A DNA stretch of 64,000 nucleotides, taken from contig CAIJOB010000014.1 in assembly GCA_903822175.1 (NCBI GenBank), positions 62,001-126,000 of the forward strand. Reading direction: 5' to 3'. Made by a program: the position numbers and the translations under genes. A model generated the notes under the pieces. The model searched no databases. It was not told the origin of the DNA and was given only the letters and a program-made list of their open reading frames with translations. Origin of the DNA: an uncultured Alphaproteobacteria bacterium (lineage in GTDB: Bacteria; Pseudomonadota; Alphaproteobacteria; Caulobacterales; Caulobacteraceae). Shown piece by piece: positions 51,611-60,069 of this stretch; position 1 is the stretch's first letter; each line of letters opens with the position of its first letter.

Positions 51611-52891
51611 ATGCCGGGCGCAGCAGGCGGGGCGGAAACTGGCCGCCACATCTCGATCGACGCCGTTCGCGGCTTCGCGGTCCTGGGCATCCTCCTGATG
51701 AACATCGTCGGCATGGGGCTGCCGGCCTTCGCCTACATGGACCCCACCTACGCCGGCGGCTCGCACGGCGCGGACCTGTGGACCTGGGCGGTCAATAACG
51801 TGCTCACCGACGGCAAGATGCGAGCGCTTTTCACCATGCTGTTTGGGGCAAGCGCCGTGCTGATCGCCGAGCGCGCCGAGGGCGGCAAGCCTGGGCCGAT
51901 GGCCACCCACTACCGACGGATGTTCTGGTTGTTCGTGATCGGCATGCTGCACGCCTACTTCCTGTGGTGGGGCGACATCCTGGTCACCTATTCCCTGGCG
52001 GGGCTGGTGATCTACCCGTTCCGCAAGCTCTCGTGGCAGGCGCAGCTGGGGATCGGCGTCGCGATCCTGGCCGTGCTGCTGGGCGTGAACCTGGTGGTGG
52101 CGAACCAGCTCTTCGCCATGCATGCCGCCGCGATGGCGCCCGGCGCATCGCCCGACGCGGTGAAGACCTGGCAGGAGGCCTCCCAGCTCGTCGCGCCCTC
52201 GGCTCAGCTTGGACAGATGGAGATCGCCGGCCATCGCGGCGGGTTCATGGACGCGCTCAGGGTTCGGGCGATGGCCTCGCGCCTGATCCAGACCTATCTG
52301 ATGCCCACCAGCGAAATCCCGGAAGCCATCGGCCAGATGTTTGTCGGCATGGCGCTGTTCCGCACCGGCTTCTTCACCCTGGGATGGTCCAACCGCGCCT
52401 ACGCCAGCATGATCGCGGTGGGCTATCTGCTGGCGATCCCAGCGACCGCCATCCTCACCTGGATGATCTGGAAATCGGGTTTCGAGCCGCTGACCATCAA
52501 CCAGCTGGAGGACTGGCAGCAGGTCACCCGTCCGTTGATAGGCCTGGCGCACGCCAGCGTGCTGTTGCTGATCGTCCGCTCCGGCGCGGCCCAGGCGCTG
52601 GTCAACCGGCTGGCGGCGGCAGGCCGCATGGCCTTCAGCAACTATCTGGGCACCTCGATCATCACCGCCCTGCTGTTCGACGGCTATGGCCTGGGGCTCT
52701 ATGGGCGGCTGTCGCGGTTCCAGGAGCTGGTCGTGGTGGCCGGGGTCTGGGTGTTCATCCTGACCTGGAGCAAGCCCTGGCTCGCCCGGTTCTACTACGG
52801 ACCGTTCGAGTGGGTGTGGCGTTCGCTGGTGCGCTGGAAGCCGCAGCCCTTCGTGCGCAGGGGCGCAAACGCCGCCGCTGCGGCCGCCTAG
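51611..52891 (+). CDS. DUF418 family multi-pass membrane protein
   Basis: A 426-residue inner-membrane protein with about nine or ten hydrophobic segments. The opening RHISIDAVRGFAVLGILLMNIVGMGLPAF is typical of DUF418/YeiB-type proteins, as are the C-terminal MAFSNYLGTSIITALLFDGYGLGLYG and TWSKPWLARFYYGPFEWVWRSL, and GPFEWVWR is the family signature. The family is related to acyltransferase-3 membrane proteins; function is uncertain. ATG at 51611 is preferred because GGGGGAA sits just before it; the in-frame TTG at 51596 overlaps that ribosome site. Confidence 0.88.
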   Translation: MPGAAGGAETGRHISIDAVRGFAVLGILLMNIVGMGLPAFAYMDPTYAGGSHGADLWTWAVNNVLTDGKMRALFTMLFGASAVLIAERAEGGKPGPMATHYRRMFWLFVIGMLHAYFLWWGDILVTYSLAGLVIYPFRKLSWQAQLGIGVAILAVLLGVNLVVANQLFAMHAAAMAPGASPDAVKTWQEASQLVAPSAQLGQMEIAGHRGGFMDALRVRAMASRLIQTYLMPTSEIPEAIGQMFVGMALFRTGFFTLGWSNRAYASMIAVGYLLAIPATAILTWMIWKSGFEPLTINQLEDWQQVTRPLIGLAHASVLLLIVRSGAAQALVNRLAAAGRMAFSNYLGTSIITALLFDGYGLGLYGRLSRFQELVVVAGVWVFILTWSKPWLARFYYGPFEWVWRSLVRWKPQPFVRRGANAAAAAA

Positions 52892-52916
52892 ATCGGCTAT
52901 CTGAGGATATTCGCGA

Positions 52917-52993
52917 TGGTACCAGCTCTCGGGCTCGAACCGAGGACCTCTAGATCCACAATCTAGCGCTCTAACCAACTGAGCTAAGCCGGC
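52917..52993 (-). tRNA. tRNA-His (anticodon GTG) with A73
   Basis: A 77-base cloverleaf on the minus strand. Acceptor GCCGGCT pairs with AGCTGGT (two G-T wobbles), the anticodon stem CTAGA/TCTAG encloses TTGTGGA, and the T-stem is CTCGG/CCGAG. CCA is encoded. The discriminator is A73 rather than C73, so the usual G-1:C73 identity pair cannot form. Confidence 0.96.
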
Positions 52994-53051
52994 CCATCGC
53001 GAGGGGGGTTTCTAGTCGCGCGGCGCGGCCCAATCAAGTCAAACAGGCAAG

Positions 53052-53885
53052 TCACTCGGCGAGTAGCGGGTGGCGATAGCGCCGGCTGCCGGCCAGCTCC
53101 CGTCCATCCGCCAGCCGCACCGTGAAATCGCCGGTCGGCTTGGACTCGATTGCCGCCACCGATTGGCGCCGCACCAGGCGCGAGCGGTGGATGCGCACGA
53201 AGCCCGCGGTCTGCAGCCGGCGTTCCATTTCTGAGAGTGAGGCGCGATGCAGCAGGCCCGCGCCGCCGCGATGCAGCTCCACATAGTTGCCGGCCGCCTC
53301 GACCCAGACCACGTCGGCCAGAGGCACGAAGTGGCGCCGCGCGCCGTCGCGGACTTCGAGGACGTCCGCCGAAGCGTCCGCGACGCCGGCGGACTTGGCC
53401 CGCGCCAGGCGCCAGAAGATGTAGATACCGACGATCGCCGCATAGACCATTAGGTCCTTGCGCAGCTCGTAGGGCCAGTCCCCCAAAGGGCCGAGCGGAT
53501 TGTAGTCTCCGCCCATCAGCCGGTAGACCGCCCAGCGCACCGCGCCGATGAACAGGACGTGGACCAGTGAAATCGCCACCGCCGCCGCGAAATGCGCGGC
53601 TAGCCGCGGCAGGATCGGCCGGTCGCCAAGCCAGAAGCGGCAGGTCAACCGCTGGATCAGCGGCGCGACAGCCAGAAAGAAGACGCCACTGGAAATCTCC
53701 CACAGCGCCGGCTCCCAGGCAGCCAGCGGGTGACCGGCCTCGGCGTGCTCATGGTAGACGTTCATCGCATTGAAGGTGAGCAGCACGGCCATCGCGGCCA
53801 TCGCGATGCCGAGGAACTGCAGGTCGTCCCGCGGCCTGCCGGGCGGCGGACCGGAGCGTGCTGCTGGATCGCCGACCCCGCTCAT
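53052..53885 (-). CDS. Membrane-anchored LytTR transcriptional regulator
   Basis: A 277-residue protein with four predicted membrane segments in the first 165 residues (LGIAMAAMAVLLTFNAM, EISSGVFFLAVAPLI, FAAAVAISLVHVLFIG, LMVYAAIVGIYIFWRL). A C-terminal LytTR DNA-binding domain follows (about 185-277: HFVPLADVVWVEAAGNYVELH, FVRIHRSRLVRRQSVAAIES, TVRLADGRELAGSRRYR). It has no receiver domain, so sensing is probably through the membrane part. ATG at 53885 follows GGAG by 5 bases and is preferred over GTG 53903. Located next to tRNA-His; targets unknown. Confidence 0.88.
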   Translation of the reverse strand: MSGVGDPAARSGPPPGRPRDDLQFLGIAMAAMAVLLTFNAMNVYHEHAEAGHPLAAWEPALWEISSGVFFLAVAPLIQRLTCRFWLGDRPILPRLAAHFAAAVAISLVHVLFIGAVRWAVYRLMGGDYNPLGPLGDWPYELRKDLMVYAAIVGIYIFWRLARAKSAGVADASADVLEVRDGARRHFVPLADVVWVEAAGNYVELHRGGAGLLHRASLSEMERRLQTAGFVRIHRSRLVRRQSVAAIESKPTGDFTVRLADGRELAGSRRYRHPLLAE

Positions 53886-53963
53886 CCCTGCTCCATTCCT
53901 CACGCCCGACGCTCAAACTTCGCCATGAGAATGGGGTGGGTCGCGCAAGCTGTGAAGGCGGGC

Positions 53964-54000
53964 AAAGAAAAAGGCCCCGGGGCTTTCGCCGCCGGGGCCT
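53964..54000 (-). terminator. Rho-independent terminator of exbB-exbD-tonB
   Basis: Perfect 9-base stem (AGGCCCCGG at 53972-53980 with CCGGGGCCT at 53992-54000) and an 11-base loop. On the minus strand it is followed by TTTTCTTT. It lies 26 bases after the tonB stop. Confidence 0.88.
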
Positions 54001-54025
54001 GATCCAAAGTCAGCTTCTGAGAAGG

Positions 54026-54748
54026 TCAGCCCTTCGGAAGCTTGAAGGCGATCGGGATGTTGATCTGCCCGCCGTCAACCGGCGCGCCATCCTTCGTCTG
54101 TGGCTTCATCTTGAACAGCTTGGACAGCTTCATGGCGGCGTCGCCGAAACCAGCGGTCTCGGGTTCCTCGCCCTGAATCGAGCAGTTGTTCAGGGTTCCG
54201 CGCGCATCCACGGTGCAGTGGAGGGTCGCACGGCCTTCGATGCTCATCCGGGTCGCACGTTCCGGATAGTACTTGGCCATGTCGTCACCGGTCGGCTTGC
54301 GAAGCCAGTCGGCGTTGGTGATCACCGACGGACGCGGCGGCTCAGGCGGCGGCGGAGCCGGCGGCTTGGGCTGCTCGATCCGGTGCTCGACCGGCGGAAC
54401 CGGCAGAGGCGGGATCGTCGGGACGTCGGGCGCGGACACCGGAGGCCGGGGCTGCAGCTTGGGCGGCGGCGGCGGCGGGGTGTTCGGCGGCGGCGGCGGC
54501 GGAGGAGGAGGAGGCGGCGGCGGAACAGGCTTGATCAGCGCCACGTCCGTTACGTCGTCCGAGTACTCTTTGAAGTTCGACTCGAACTTGCTCTTCCACA
54601 GATAGACCGCCAAAGCGCCGTGCACGACGATCGCGATGACCATCGCGATCAGCATGCCCTTGTTGCGCTTGGGCCGCGGATCGTCGAAGGGGTTGTGGCT
54701 GCCGAAGGCGGGAGCCGGTGTGGCGTCGCGCGATGATGTGTCGGTCAT
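54026..54748 (-). CDS. tonB: TonB energy transducer
   Basis: A 240-residue protein that couples the inner-membrane proton gradient to outer-membrane receptors. N-terminal membrane helix KGMLIAMVIAIVVHGALAVYLW (about 29-50, with the functional His) is followed by a long proline-rich spacer (runs of Pro, then KLQPRPPVSAPDVP). The C-terminal TonB domain (about 155-240) contains YPERATRMSIEGRATLHCTVDARGTLNNCSI. Last gene of exbB-exbD-tonB, 11 bases after exbD, before a strong terminator. Confidence 0.92.
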   Translation of the reverse strand: MTDTSSRDATPAPAFGSHNPFDDPRPKRNKGMLIAMVIAIVVHGALAVYLWKSKFESNFKEYSDDVTDVALIKPVPPPPPPPPPPPPPNTPPPPPPKLQPRPPVSAPDVPTIPPLPVPPVEHRIEQPKPPAPPPPEPPRPSVITNADWLRKPTGDDMAKYYPERATRMSIEGRATLHCTVDARGTLNNCSIQGEEPETAGFGDAAMKLSKLFKMKPQTKDGAPVDGGQINIPIAFKLPKG

Positions 54749-54759
54749 GCGTCAGCGCC

Positions 54760-55191
54760 TCACTTATTCGCGTCTTCGCCGACCAGGGCCACGCTGTAGA
54801 ACTGGTTGTCCTGCAGCATGTTCATCACGGCCATGAAGTCCCCGTACATCACGTCCCTGTCGCCGCGGATGAAGATCCGCTCGTGAGCAGGGTCGCGCTT
54901 GGAGCCCACTTGCCGCCGAAGATCGTCGCCAAGGCTGGCGAGGTCCGTCGGAAAGTCCTGGATGAAGATCCGGCCGTTGGCCTGGAGTGAAATATAGACG
55001 GGCTTAGGCGGATTGGTGCCCGGCTTAGCCACCGCCGGGGGAAGGTTCACCTTCACCGTGACGGCCGCCAGAGGGGCCGCCACCATGAAGATGATCAACA
55101 GAACCAGCATAACGTCCACAAACGGCGTGACGTTGATGGTGCTGTTCATTTCCTCCGAGGCGCCGCCAGAGCCTGAAAGCTTGGCTCCCAT
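54760..55191 (-). CDS. exbD: ExbD/TolR biopolymer transport protein
   Basis: A 143-residue single-pass protein of the TonB motor. EMNSTINVTPFVDVMLVLLIIFMVAAPL contains the proton-path Asp in the membrane helix (INVTPFVDVMLVLL), the hallmark of ExbD. The periplasmic domain includes PVYISLQANGRIFIQDFP and ERIFIRGDRDVMYGDFMAVMNMLQD, where RGDRDV is well conserved. It follows exbB after 5 bases. Confidence 0.95.
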   Translation of the reverse strand: MGAKLSGSGGASEEMNSTINVTPFVDVMLVLLIIFMVAAPLAAVTVKVNLPPAVAKPGTNPPKPVYISLQANGRIFIQDFPTDLASLGDDLRRQVGSKRDPAHERIFIRGDRDVMYGDFMAVMNMLQDNQFYSVALVGEDANK

Positions 55192-55196
55192 CTGGC

Positions 55197-56078
55197 TTAC
55201 GCTCCTTTGTCGAGCTGCCGGGAGATCGCGTTCATCAGCTCAGCCACAAAACCTTCCGAGCGGGCGCCGTAGGCGGCAATCCGCGTTTGGAAGACGTTGT
55301 AGAAGATAACCGACGGAATGGCGGCGAACAGACCCAGGCCCGTGGCCAGCAGAGCTTCGGCGATGCCGGGCGCCACGACCGCGAGGTTGGTGGTGTTGGT
55401 GTTCGCGATCCCGATGAACGAGTCCATGATCCCGTACACGGTGCCGAACAGACCGATGAACGGACCGTTGGAGCCGATGGAGGCCAGGAAGGACATGCCG
55501 CTGCCGAGGCGGCGGGTCAGCGAGGCCTGGACGGCGGACACGGCGTGCTCGGCGCGGTTCAGCGTCGTCTCGCGGTGTTCGCCGGCCACATGCAGGCCGG
55601 CCTGGCGGCTGAGCTCGATTTCTTGAGCAGCCGCGGCGGCCATATCGGCCAGCGGGTTGCCGTCGAATTCTTCAGCCACGGCGATCCGGCCCATGTCGCT
55701 GATCGACTTCGCGCCGCGGAAGGCTTCAAGGAAGCTGTCCGACACGCGGTTGAGGGCGCGGAACTCGATGCTCTTCGTGATCAGGATCGTCCACGAGAAG
55801 ACGGAAGAGAGAAGGAGGATCAGCATGACCACCTTCACTTCCGGCTTGGCGTCCATGAACATCGTACCGATGCCCATCTTGCCGCCATGCTTCATTTGCG
55901 GGGGGTCAGCCGGCGCACCGGCGTCAGGAGCCGCAGCAGCGGGCGCGGCGGCCGGAGCGGCGGCGGCGTCAGCAGCCGCGGGCGCGGCGGGAGCCTGCGC
56001 GAACGCAGGCGCACTCGCCATCAGCGCGACGGCGCCGATGAGAGCAATGAAAGGGGTCTTCAGTTTGTTGTCGAACAT
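55197..56078 (-). CDS. exbB: ExbB/TolQ proton-channel protein with long Ala/Pro-rich N-terminus
   Basis: A 293-residue protein of the TonB motor. Signal-like helix (FIALIGAVALMASAPAFAQ) and an Ala/Pro-rich periplasmic extension (to about residue 65) mark the long ExbB type. Three membrane segments follow: VKVVMLILLLSSVFSWTILI, the GNGPFIGLFGTVYGIMDSF block (SNGPFIGLFGTVWG family signature) and EALLATGLGLFAAIPSVIFYNVF. It heads the operon. The 577 bases upstream carry its promoter. Confidence 0.94.
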   Translation of the reverse strand: MFDNKLKTPFIALIGAVALMASAPAFAQAPAAPAAADAAAAPAAAPAAAAPDAGAPADPPQMKHGGKMGIGTMFMDAKPEVKVVMLILLLSSVFSWTILITKSIEFRALNRVSDSFLEAFRGAKSISDMGRIAVAEEFDGNPLADMAAAAAQEIELSRQAGLHVAGEHRETTLNRAEHAVSAVQASLTRRLGSGMSFLASIGSNGPFIGLFGTVYGIMDSFIGIANTNTTNLAVVAPGIAEALLATGLGLFAAIPSVIFYNVFQTRIAAYGARSEGFVAELMNAISRQLDKGA

Positions 56079-56655
56079 CTGTCGCCAGTTCCTGTTGGTC
56101 TAGCACGAGGGGCCAAAGGGGCGTCGCGCGAGAGCGTCTCCACCCTAGTTGAAACAATCCCGACCTCCAGAACCGATTGCCCGGTCCGGGACGTCAGGCC
56201 GCTGTCGCTGCGCCGCGACCCGTAACGCCGAGGCCCATCTTTGAAGAAGGGGCGACGTTTCGAAGGCGCGAGGCGATCTCTTCTGCCCCGGGGGGCGTCT
56301 GAGGTCTTACCGCTATCTTAGACTTGCGGCTCGGGTCCTTTGGCAACCCCTTAATGAGGCGTCAAGAGGGCACACGATAACGGGGTCTTGCGAAAGTTCC
56401 ATGGCGCCCTACGGCGTACCGCGCTGCACAAAACTTCATCGAAGAGGGCGCCGGCGAATTTCTACCCTTACGGGAAATTAATGCTGCAGTGCGGTATGTA
56501 TTTCACATTTGTAATCTGATCACATTGCAGCGGACTTGGGCATATTGTCGCCCCGAAACAGTCGACTGCGATTGGATCGACCGCGGCGCTCGAAAGGCCG
56601 CTAGCCCGGCGTCGCCCGGATCCGGACAGCGCCCACGAAATCGACGGGGGAATAG
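56079..56655. other. Long intergenic region between exbB and tRNA-Phe
   Basis: 577 bases without a supportable gene. The half nearest exbB (56079-56400) is GC-rich with nothing recognised. The AT-rich stretch 56455-56545 holds two imperfect dyads: AATTTC at 56457-56462 with GAAATT at 56474-56479, and GCTGCAGTG at 56483-56491 with CATTGCAGC at 56523-56531 (8 of 9 pairs). These could be operators or promoter elements for exbB or mark the end of the tRNA transcription unit; no Fur-box match was found by eye. Confidence 0.35.
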
Positions 56656-56731
56656 TGGTGCCTGGGGGCGGATTCGAACCACCGACACGCGGATTTTCAA
56701 TCCGCTGCTCTACCAACTGAGCTACCCAGGC
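56656..56731 (-). tRNA. tRNA-Phe (anticodon GAA)
   Basis: A 76-base cloverleaf on the minus strand. Acceptor GCCTGGG pairs with CCCAGGC, the anticodon stem GCGGA/TCCGC encloses TTGAAAA, and the T-loop contains TTCGAATC. Discriminator A and encoded CCA. It lies 67 bases downstream of yacG; this adjacency is familiar in Caulobacterales. Confidence 0.97.
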
Positions 56732-56798
56732 GAAGGCCGCCGTCGCGGGGAGCCGCGTCTATAGAAGAGGCTCTTTCGGAAGTCCAGCGGAGGGCGGA

Positions 56799-56969
56799 TC
56801 AGTCTTCCGACTGATCGTCGCCAAGCGCGTCGGGGTCTTCGGTTCCTGGAACCGTATAGCGGCCGCTCAGCCAACGGTGCAGGTCGACGTCGGCGCAGCG
56901 CGCCGAACAGAACGGCTTGAATTCGAGAGCCACCGGCCGCTCGCAGATCGGGCATTTGGCCGGAGTCAC
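56799..56969 (-). CDS. yacG: YacG zinc protein, DNA gyrase inhibitor
   Basis: A 56-residue zinc-binding protein; E. coli YacG binds GyrB and inhibits gyrase. The four zinc ligands are visible as C-P-I-C near residues 6-9 and C-S-A-R-C at 21-25, followed by DVDLHRWLSGRYTVPG, the family signature. GTG start at 56969 overlaps the RNase stop (56966), so it is translationally coupled. It closes the conserved housekeeping operon. Confidence 0.92.
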   Translation of the reverse strand: MTPAKCPICERPVALEFKPFCSARCADVDLHRWLSGRYTVPGTEDPDALGDDQSED

Positions 56970-58006
56970 CGGGCCTCCCCGACGTCCAGGCTGTCGCGCG
57001 CCCGGCCCGGGTCAGCGGTGATCGAAAATCGGGCGCCGATCTGCTCGGCGAGCAGGGCTCCGAGCGGCGCAGCGGCGGTGGCTACGCCCGGCGCGCAGAC
57101 CGCGACTAGGCGCGCGCCCGGCTGGGCGGCGGCCTCGGCCTGTAGGCGTCGGATGAGGCGCTGCGCCAGCGTCAGGTCGCTCAAGGCGCCGTCGTCGCGG
57201 CAGAGGCGCTCGGCGAGCGGCCGGATGCGGCGCGGCAGCGACAGCTCCATGGTGCCGAACCGACCGACCGGTCCAATGGCGACGCCGGGGTTGTCCGGAC
57301 CGAAGGCGGCGCGTGCGGCGGCCAGCAACGCATTGCCGTCGTGCCCGCGTCCGACCAGATCGATGACCACGATCCCGCCCAGGCCCTTCACGCGCAGCAG
57401 GCGCGCGGCCATGCCCAGCGCGGCGAGGTTGGCCTGGCGGCTGACGCGCTTGGCGTCGCCGCCCTTGCGGTCGGAGAGGTCGACGTCCACGGCGGTGAGC
57501 GCCCGGGTCGGCTCGATGGCGATCTGGCCGCCGCCGGGCAGCGGGTGCAGCACCTCCAGCGCCTCAGCCTCGGCCTCATCGGCGACCAGCCGCGCGGCCG
57601 GTCCCTCGACCAGCTTGGCGCCATGGGAGAGCACGTCGAGGTCGGCCAGCAGGTCGGGCCCGGCGATCAGGCGCGGCGCGCCCTCCGCCGGGCCGACGGC
57701 GCGAGCCTGCGCGAGCTTGCCCCGCCGGGGTTCGCCGCGAATCTCGATCTCGATCGACTGGCCGCGCACCGGGCGGGCGTCAGGCTTGAAAGGCAGGATC
57801 GCCTCGGCGCCCGCGCCCAGATCCAGGAAGGCCGTCCCCAGCGCCGGCTCTAGACTGGCCACGCGCGCGATCAGCCGCGCGCCGAGCATCAGCCGGGGCT
57901 CGTCGTCGTCGCGGCGGATCAAGAGCCGCTCCGGCCGCCCGTCCAGCGTGACGACGCCGCGCAGTTCGCCGATACCGCGGTCCAGATAGGCGCGCCGCTC
58001 ACTCAT
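56966..58006 (-). CDS. RNase E/G-family endoribonuclease (short form)
   Basis: A 346-residue RNase E/G catalytic domain. The S1-like start (SLEPALGTAFLDLGAGAEAILPF) and the DNase I-like core carry the catalytic aspartates in TRALTAVDVDL and GGIVVIDLVG. It is shorter than RNase E or G (over 480 residues), lacking the Zn-link and C-terminal small domain, and the central S1 is reduced. This short form next to maf and yacG is known in Caulobacterales and other Alphaproteobacteria. Overlaps maf upstream and yacG downstream by 4 bases each. Role in rRNA or mRNA processing is inferred. Confidence 0.85.
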   Translation of the reverse strand: MSERRAYLDRGIGELRGVVTLDGRPERLLIRRDDDEPRLMLGARLIARVASLEPALGTAFLDLGAGAEAILPFKPDARPVRGQSIEIEIRGEPRRGKLAQARAVGPAEGAPRLIAGPDLLADLDVLSHGAKLVEGPAARLVADEAEAEALEVLHPLPGGGQIAIEPTRALTAVDVDLSDRKGGDAKRVSRQANLAALGMAARLLRVKGLGGIVVIDLVGRGHDGNALLAAARAAFGPDNPGVAIGPVGRFGTMELSLPRRIRPLAERLCRDDGALSDLTLAQRLIRRLQAEAAAQPGARLVAVCAPGVATAAAPLGALLAEQIGARFSITADPGRARDSLDVGEAR

Positions 58007-58590
58007 GATTTTCGATAACCCAGGCCGGCCAGCAAGCTGTACGCCTCATAAAGCGGCAGGCCGACGACGCCGGAATAGGAGCCCTGGAGATCCGTAACGA
58101 AGGCCCCTGCCCGGCCCTGGATCGCATAGCCGCCGGCTTTGCCAACGCCCTCCCCTGCCGCAAGGTAGCTGTCCAGCTCCTCGGCGGTCAGGCGCTTGAT
58201 ATGCACCCGGGTCTCCACCAGCCGTCGGGCCTGGCGTCCTCCGGGATCCACGGCGCAGAGCCCCGTGAACACCCGGTGCGGCCGGCCAGACAGCAAGCGC
58301 AGGCAATCCCGCACCTCGTCGGCGCTCTCGGCCTTGGGCAACACACGCCGCCCCAATGCCACAACGGTGTCCGCCGCCAGCACGAAGCTTCCGGTGTGGC
58401 GCGCGGCGACCGCCACGGCCTTTTCATCCGCCAGCCGCTGGGCCAGGCGGCGGGGCGTCTCATCTTTCAAGGGGGATTCGTCGACCTCGGCGGCATCGAC
58501 CGCGTCCGGCTCAAGGCTGATCTGGCGCAGAAGCTCAAGCCGCCGGGGACTTGCGGAGGCCAGCACCAGGCGCGGGGGCTGTGACGGCAC
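58003..58590 (-). CDS. maf: Maf-family nucleotide pyrophosphatase
   Basis: A 195-residue nucleoside triphosphate pyrophosphatase that removes non-canonical or modified nucleotides. LVLASASPRRLELLRQ is the Maf N-terminal signature. DESPLKDETPRRLAQRLADEKA, LAADTVVALGRRVLPKAES (catalytic Asp) and SGRPHRVFTGLCAV are the remaining conserved blocks. Whether it is a YhdE-type dTTPase/UTPase or the YceF type cannot be decided here. It lies 15 bases after infA and overlaps the RNase start. Confidence 0.94.
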   Translation of the reverse strand: MPSQPPRLVLASASPRRLELLRQISLEPDAVDAAEVDESPLKDETPRRLAQRLADEKAVAVAARHTGSFVLAADTVVALGRRVLPKAESADEVRDCLRLLSGRPHRVFTGLCAVDPGGRQARRLVETRVHIKRLTAEELDSYLAAGEGVGKAGGYAIQGRAGAFVTDLQGSYSGVVGLPLYEAYSLLAGLGYRKS

Positions 58591-58605
58591 GGAGCCGAGG
58601 CGCGT

Positions 58606-58824
58606 CTAGCGGACGCGGAAGGTGATGCGGCCCTTGGAAAGGTCGTAGGGCGTCATCTCCACAAGCACCTTGTCGCCAGCCGAAACCCGAATGCGGTTCT
58701 TGCGCATCTTGCCGGCGGTGTGGGCGATGATCTCGTGGTCGTTCTCAAGCTTCACGCGGAAGGTCGCGTTGGGCAGGACTTCACTGACCGTGCCCGGAAA
58801 CTCCAACAGTTCTTCTTTGGCCAT
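58606..58824 (-). CDS. infA: Translation initiation factor IF-1
   Basis: A 72-residue single S1/OB domain: [62 protein letters not shown]. It binds the ribosomal A site during initiation. Length and sequence are canonical. It is preceded by the phosphatase gene with a 74-base gap that may hold its own promoter, and followed by maf. Confidence 0.98.
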   Translation of the reverse strand: MAKEELLEFPGTVSEVLPNATFRVKLENDHEIIAHTAGKMRKNRIRVSAGDKVLVEMTPYDLSKGRITFRVR

Positions 58825-58898
58825 GCAGGCTCCAAACGAGGGAATAAAATGACGGCCCGCGCCTTACGACAGGCCGCGAGCCGCAGATAGCCCTCAAA

Positions 58899-59438
58899 TT
58901 ATAGCGCACCGGGCGGGGCAAGGTCGATGGGCGACGGTGCAAGCTCGCCAAACCGGTCGGCGATCCGCCTCGCGAGGCCATCGCGCACCTGCCGATAGAC
59001 CGCCAGCCGCGCCTCGCGCGACCCCTCGGTGAGCGTCGGGTCGTGGGTGGGCCAGTACTCAATGTCCGCCGCCCGCCCGCGGGCCAGATCGAGCGAGCGG
59101 TGATGAGCCTCCGGCGTCAGCGACACCACCAGATCGAAGGAGAAGTCCTCCAGGTCGTCGAAGGTCTTGGGCCGATGGCGGGCGAGATCGTAGCCCAGCT
59201 CCGCCATCACCACCTGGGCGAAGGGATCGACGCCAGCCGGCACGTCCTCGTCGCGGACGTCGTCATGCACCATGGGCGCGCGCTTCAGGGCGCAGCTGTC
59301 CACATAGACCCGGTCGCCGACCAGCAGCTTCAGCAGCGACTCTGCCATCGGTGAACGGACCTGGTTGAAATTGCAGGCGAACAGCACCGCGCCCGGCGCT
59401 GGCGGCCCCCCCGACGAAGATGGGGCGTCAGCCGGCAT
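58899..59438 (-). CDS. Low-molecular-weight protein tyrosine phosphatase/arsenate-reductase fold
   Basis: A 179-residue protein of the LMW-PTP superfamily. The P-loop is CNFNQVRSPMAE (C-x5-R-S), and the aspartate loop is YWPTHDPT (D-P). Such genes sit between UPF0262 and infA in Caulobacter relatives. The P-loop contents differ from classical arsenate reductases, so a phosphotyrosine phosphatase is preferred; substrate unknown. It follows UPF0262 after 6 bases. Confidence 0.85.
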   Translation of the reverse strand: MPADAPSSSGGPPAPGAVLFACNFNQVRSPMAESLLKLLVGDRVYVDSCALKRAPMVHDDVRDEDVPAGVDPFAQVVMAELGYDLARHRPKTFDDLEDFSFDLVVSLTPEAHHRSLDLARGRAADIEYWPTHDPTLTEGSREARLAVYRQVRDGLARRIADRFGELAPSPIDLAPPGAL

Positions 59439-59444
59439 CTGGTC

Positions 59445-59924
59445 CTAGCCCCGCCAATGCAGGGCGCAGATCAAGGTGAACAGCCGGCGCGAGGTGTCGA
59501 CGTCGGTCTCGATCTTGCCGGCCAGCCGCGCGCGCAACACGTCGGAGGCCTCGTTGTGCAGGCCGCGCCGGCCCATATCCAAGGCCTCGATCTGGCTGGG
59601 CGTCGAGCTGCGGATCGCCTGGTAGTAGCTCTCGCAGATCAGGAAGTAGTCCTTGATCAGGCTGCGGAACGGCGACAGCGAGAGGATGTGTCGCCGCTCA
59701 TAGGCCGGTCCACGTACGTCCAGGACCAGACGGTTTTCCACCAACCCCATTTTCAGGTCGTAGGGGCCCTGCTCGGCGCCCTCCGGGCGGAAGAAGTTCT
59801 CCTCCAGCAGATCGAAGATGGCGATCTGCCGCTCCTGTTCCTGGTCGCGCGACGACGCCGCGAGCGACTCATCGTCGAGCTCGACGGTCTGCAGGCGGTG
59901 CATCTGGCGGTCGACGTCAGCCAT
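59445..59924 (-). CDS. UPF0262 family protein
   Basis: A 159-residue soluble protein matching UPF0262, a family nearly confined to Alphaproteobacteria. Conserved blocks include [54 protein letters not shown] and the C-terminal [12 protein letters not shown]. No catalytic motif is known. It precedes the phosphatase gene and is otherwise expected directly after hisD; here a desaturase gene intervenes. Confidence 0.92.
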   Translation of the reverse strand: MADVDRQMHRLQTVELDDESLAASSRDQEQERQIAIFDLLEENFFRPEGAEQGPYDLKMGLVENRLVLDVRGPAYERRHILSLSPFRSLIKDYFLICESYYQAIRSSTPSQIEALDMGRRGLHNEASDVLRARLAGKIETDVDTSRRLFTLICALHWRG

Positions 59925-60010
59925 GGGCGTCCTGGAGGCTCACCCACGCTTTATGGCATTCCACCCCTCCACGTCATCCCGCACCTGCGAACGAGCGGCG
60001 CCCAGACAAC

Positions 60011-60041
60011 GAAAAACGCCCGGCGCGGGTGCGCCGGGCGT
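60011..60041 (-). terminator. Rho-independent terminator after the desaturase
   Basis: Perfect 11-base stem (ACGCCCGGCGC at 60016-60026 with GCGCCGGGCGT at 60031-60041), loop GGGT, followed on the minus strand by TTTTTC. It lies 29 bases past the desaturase stop and separates hisD-desaturase from the UPF0262 group. Confidence 0.9.
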
Positions 60042-60069
60042 CTTCAGACCTTGCGATATCGAGGGTGGG

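Noticed and set aside
54026..56078. The exbB-exbD-tonB set as a Tol-Pal locus
   Set aside because: No tolA, tolB or pal is present. The C-terminal TonB domain and long Pro spacer, with the ExbB-type N-terminal extension, fit a TonB motor better.
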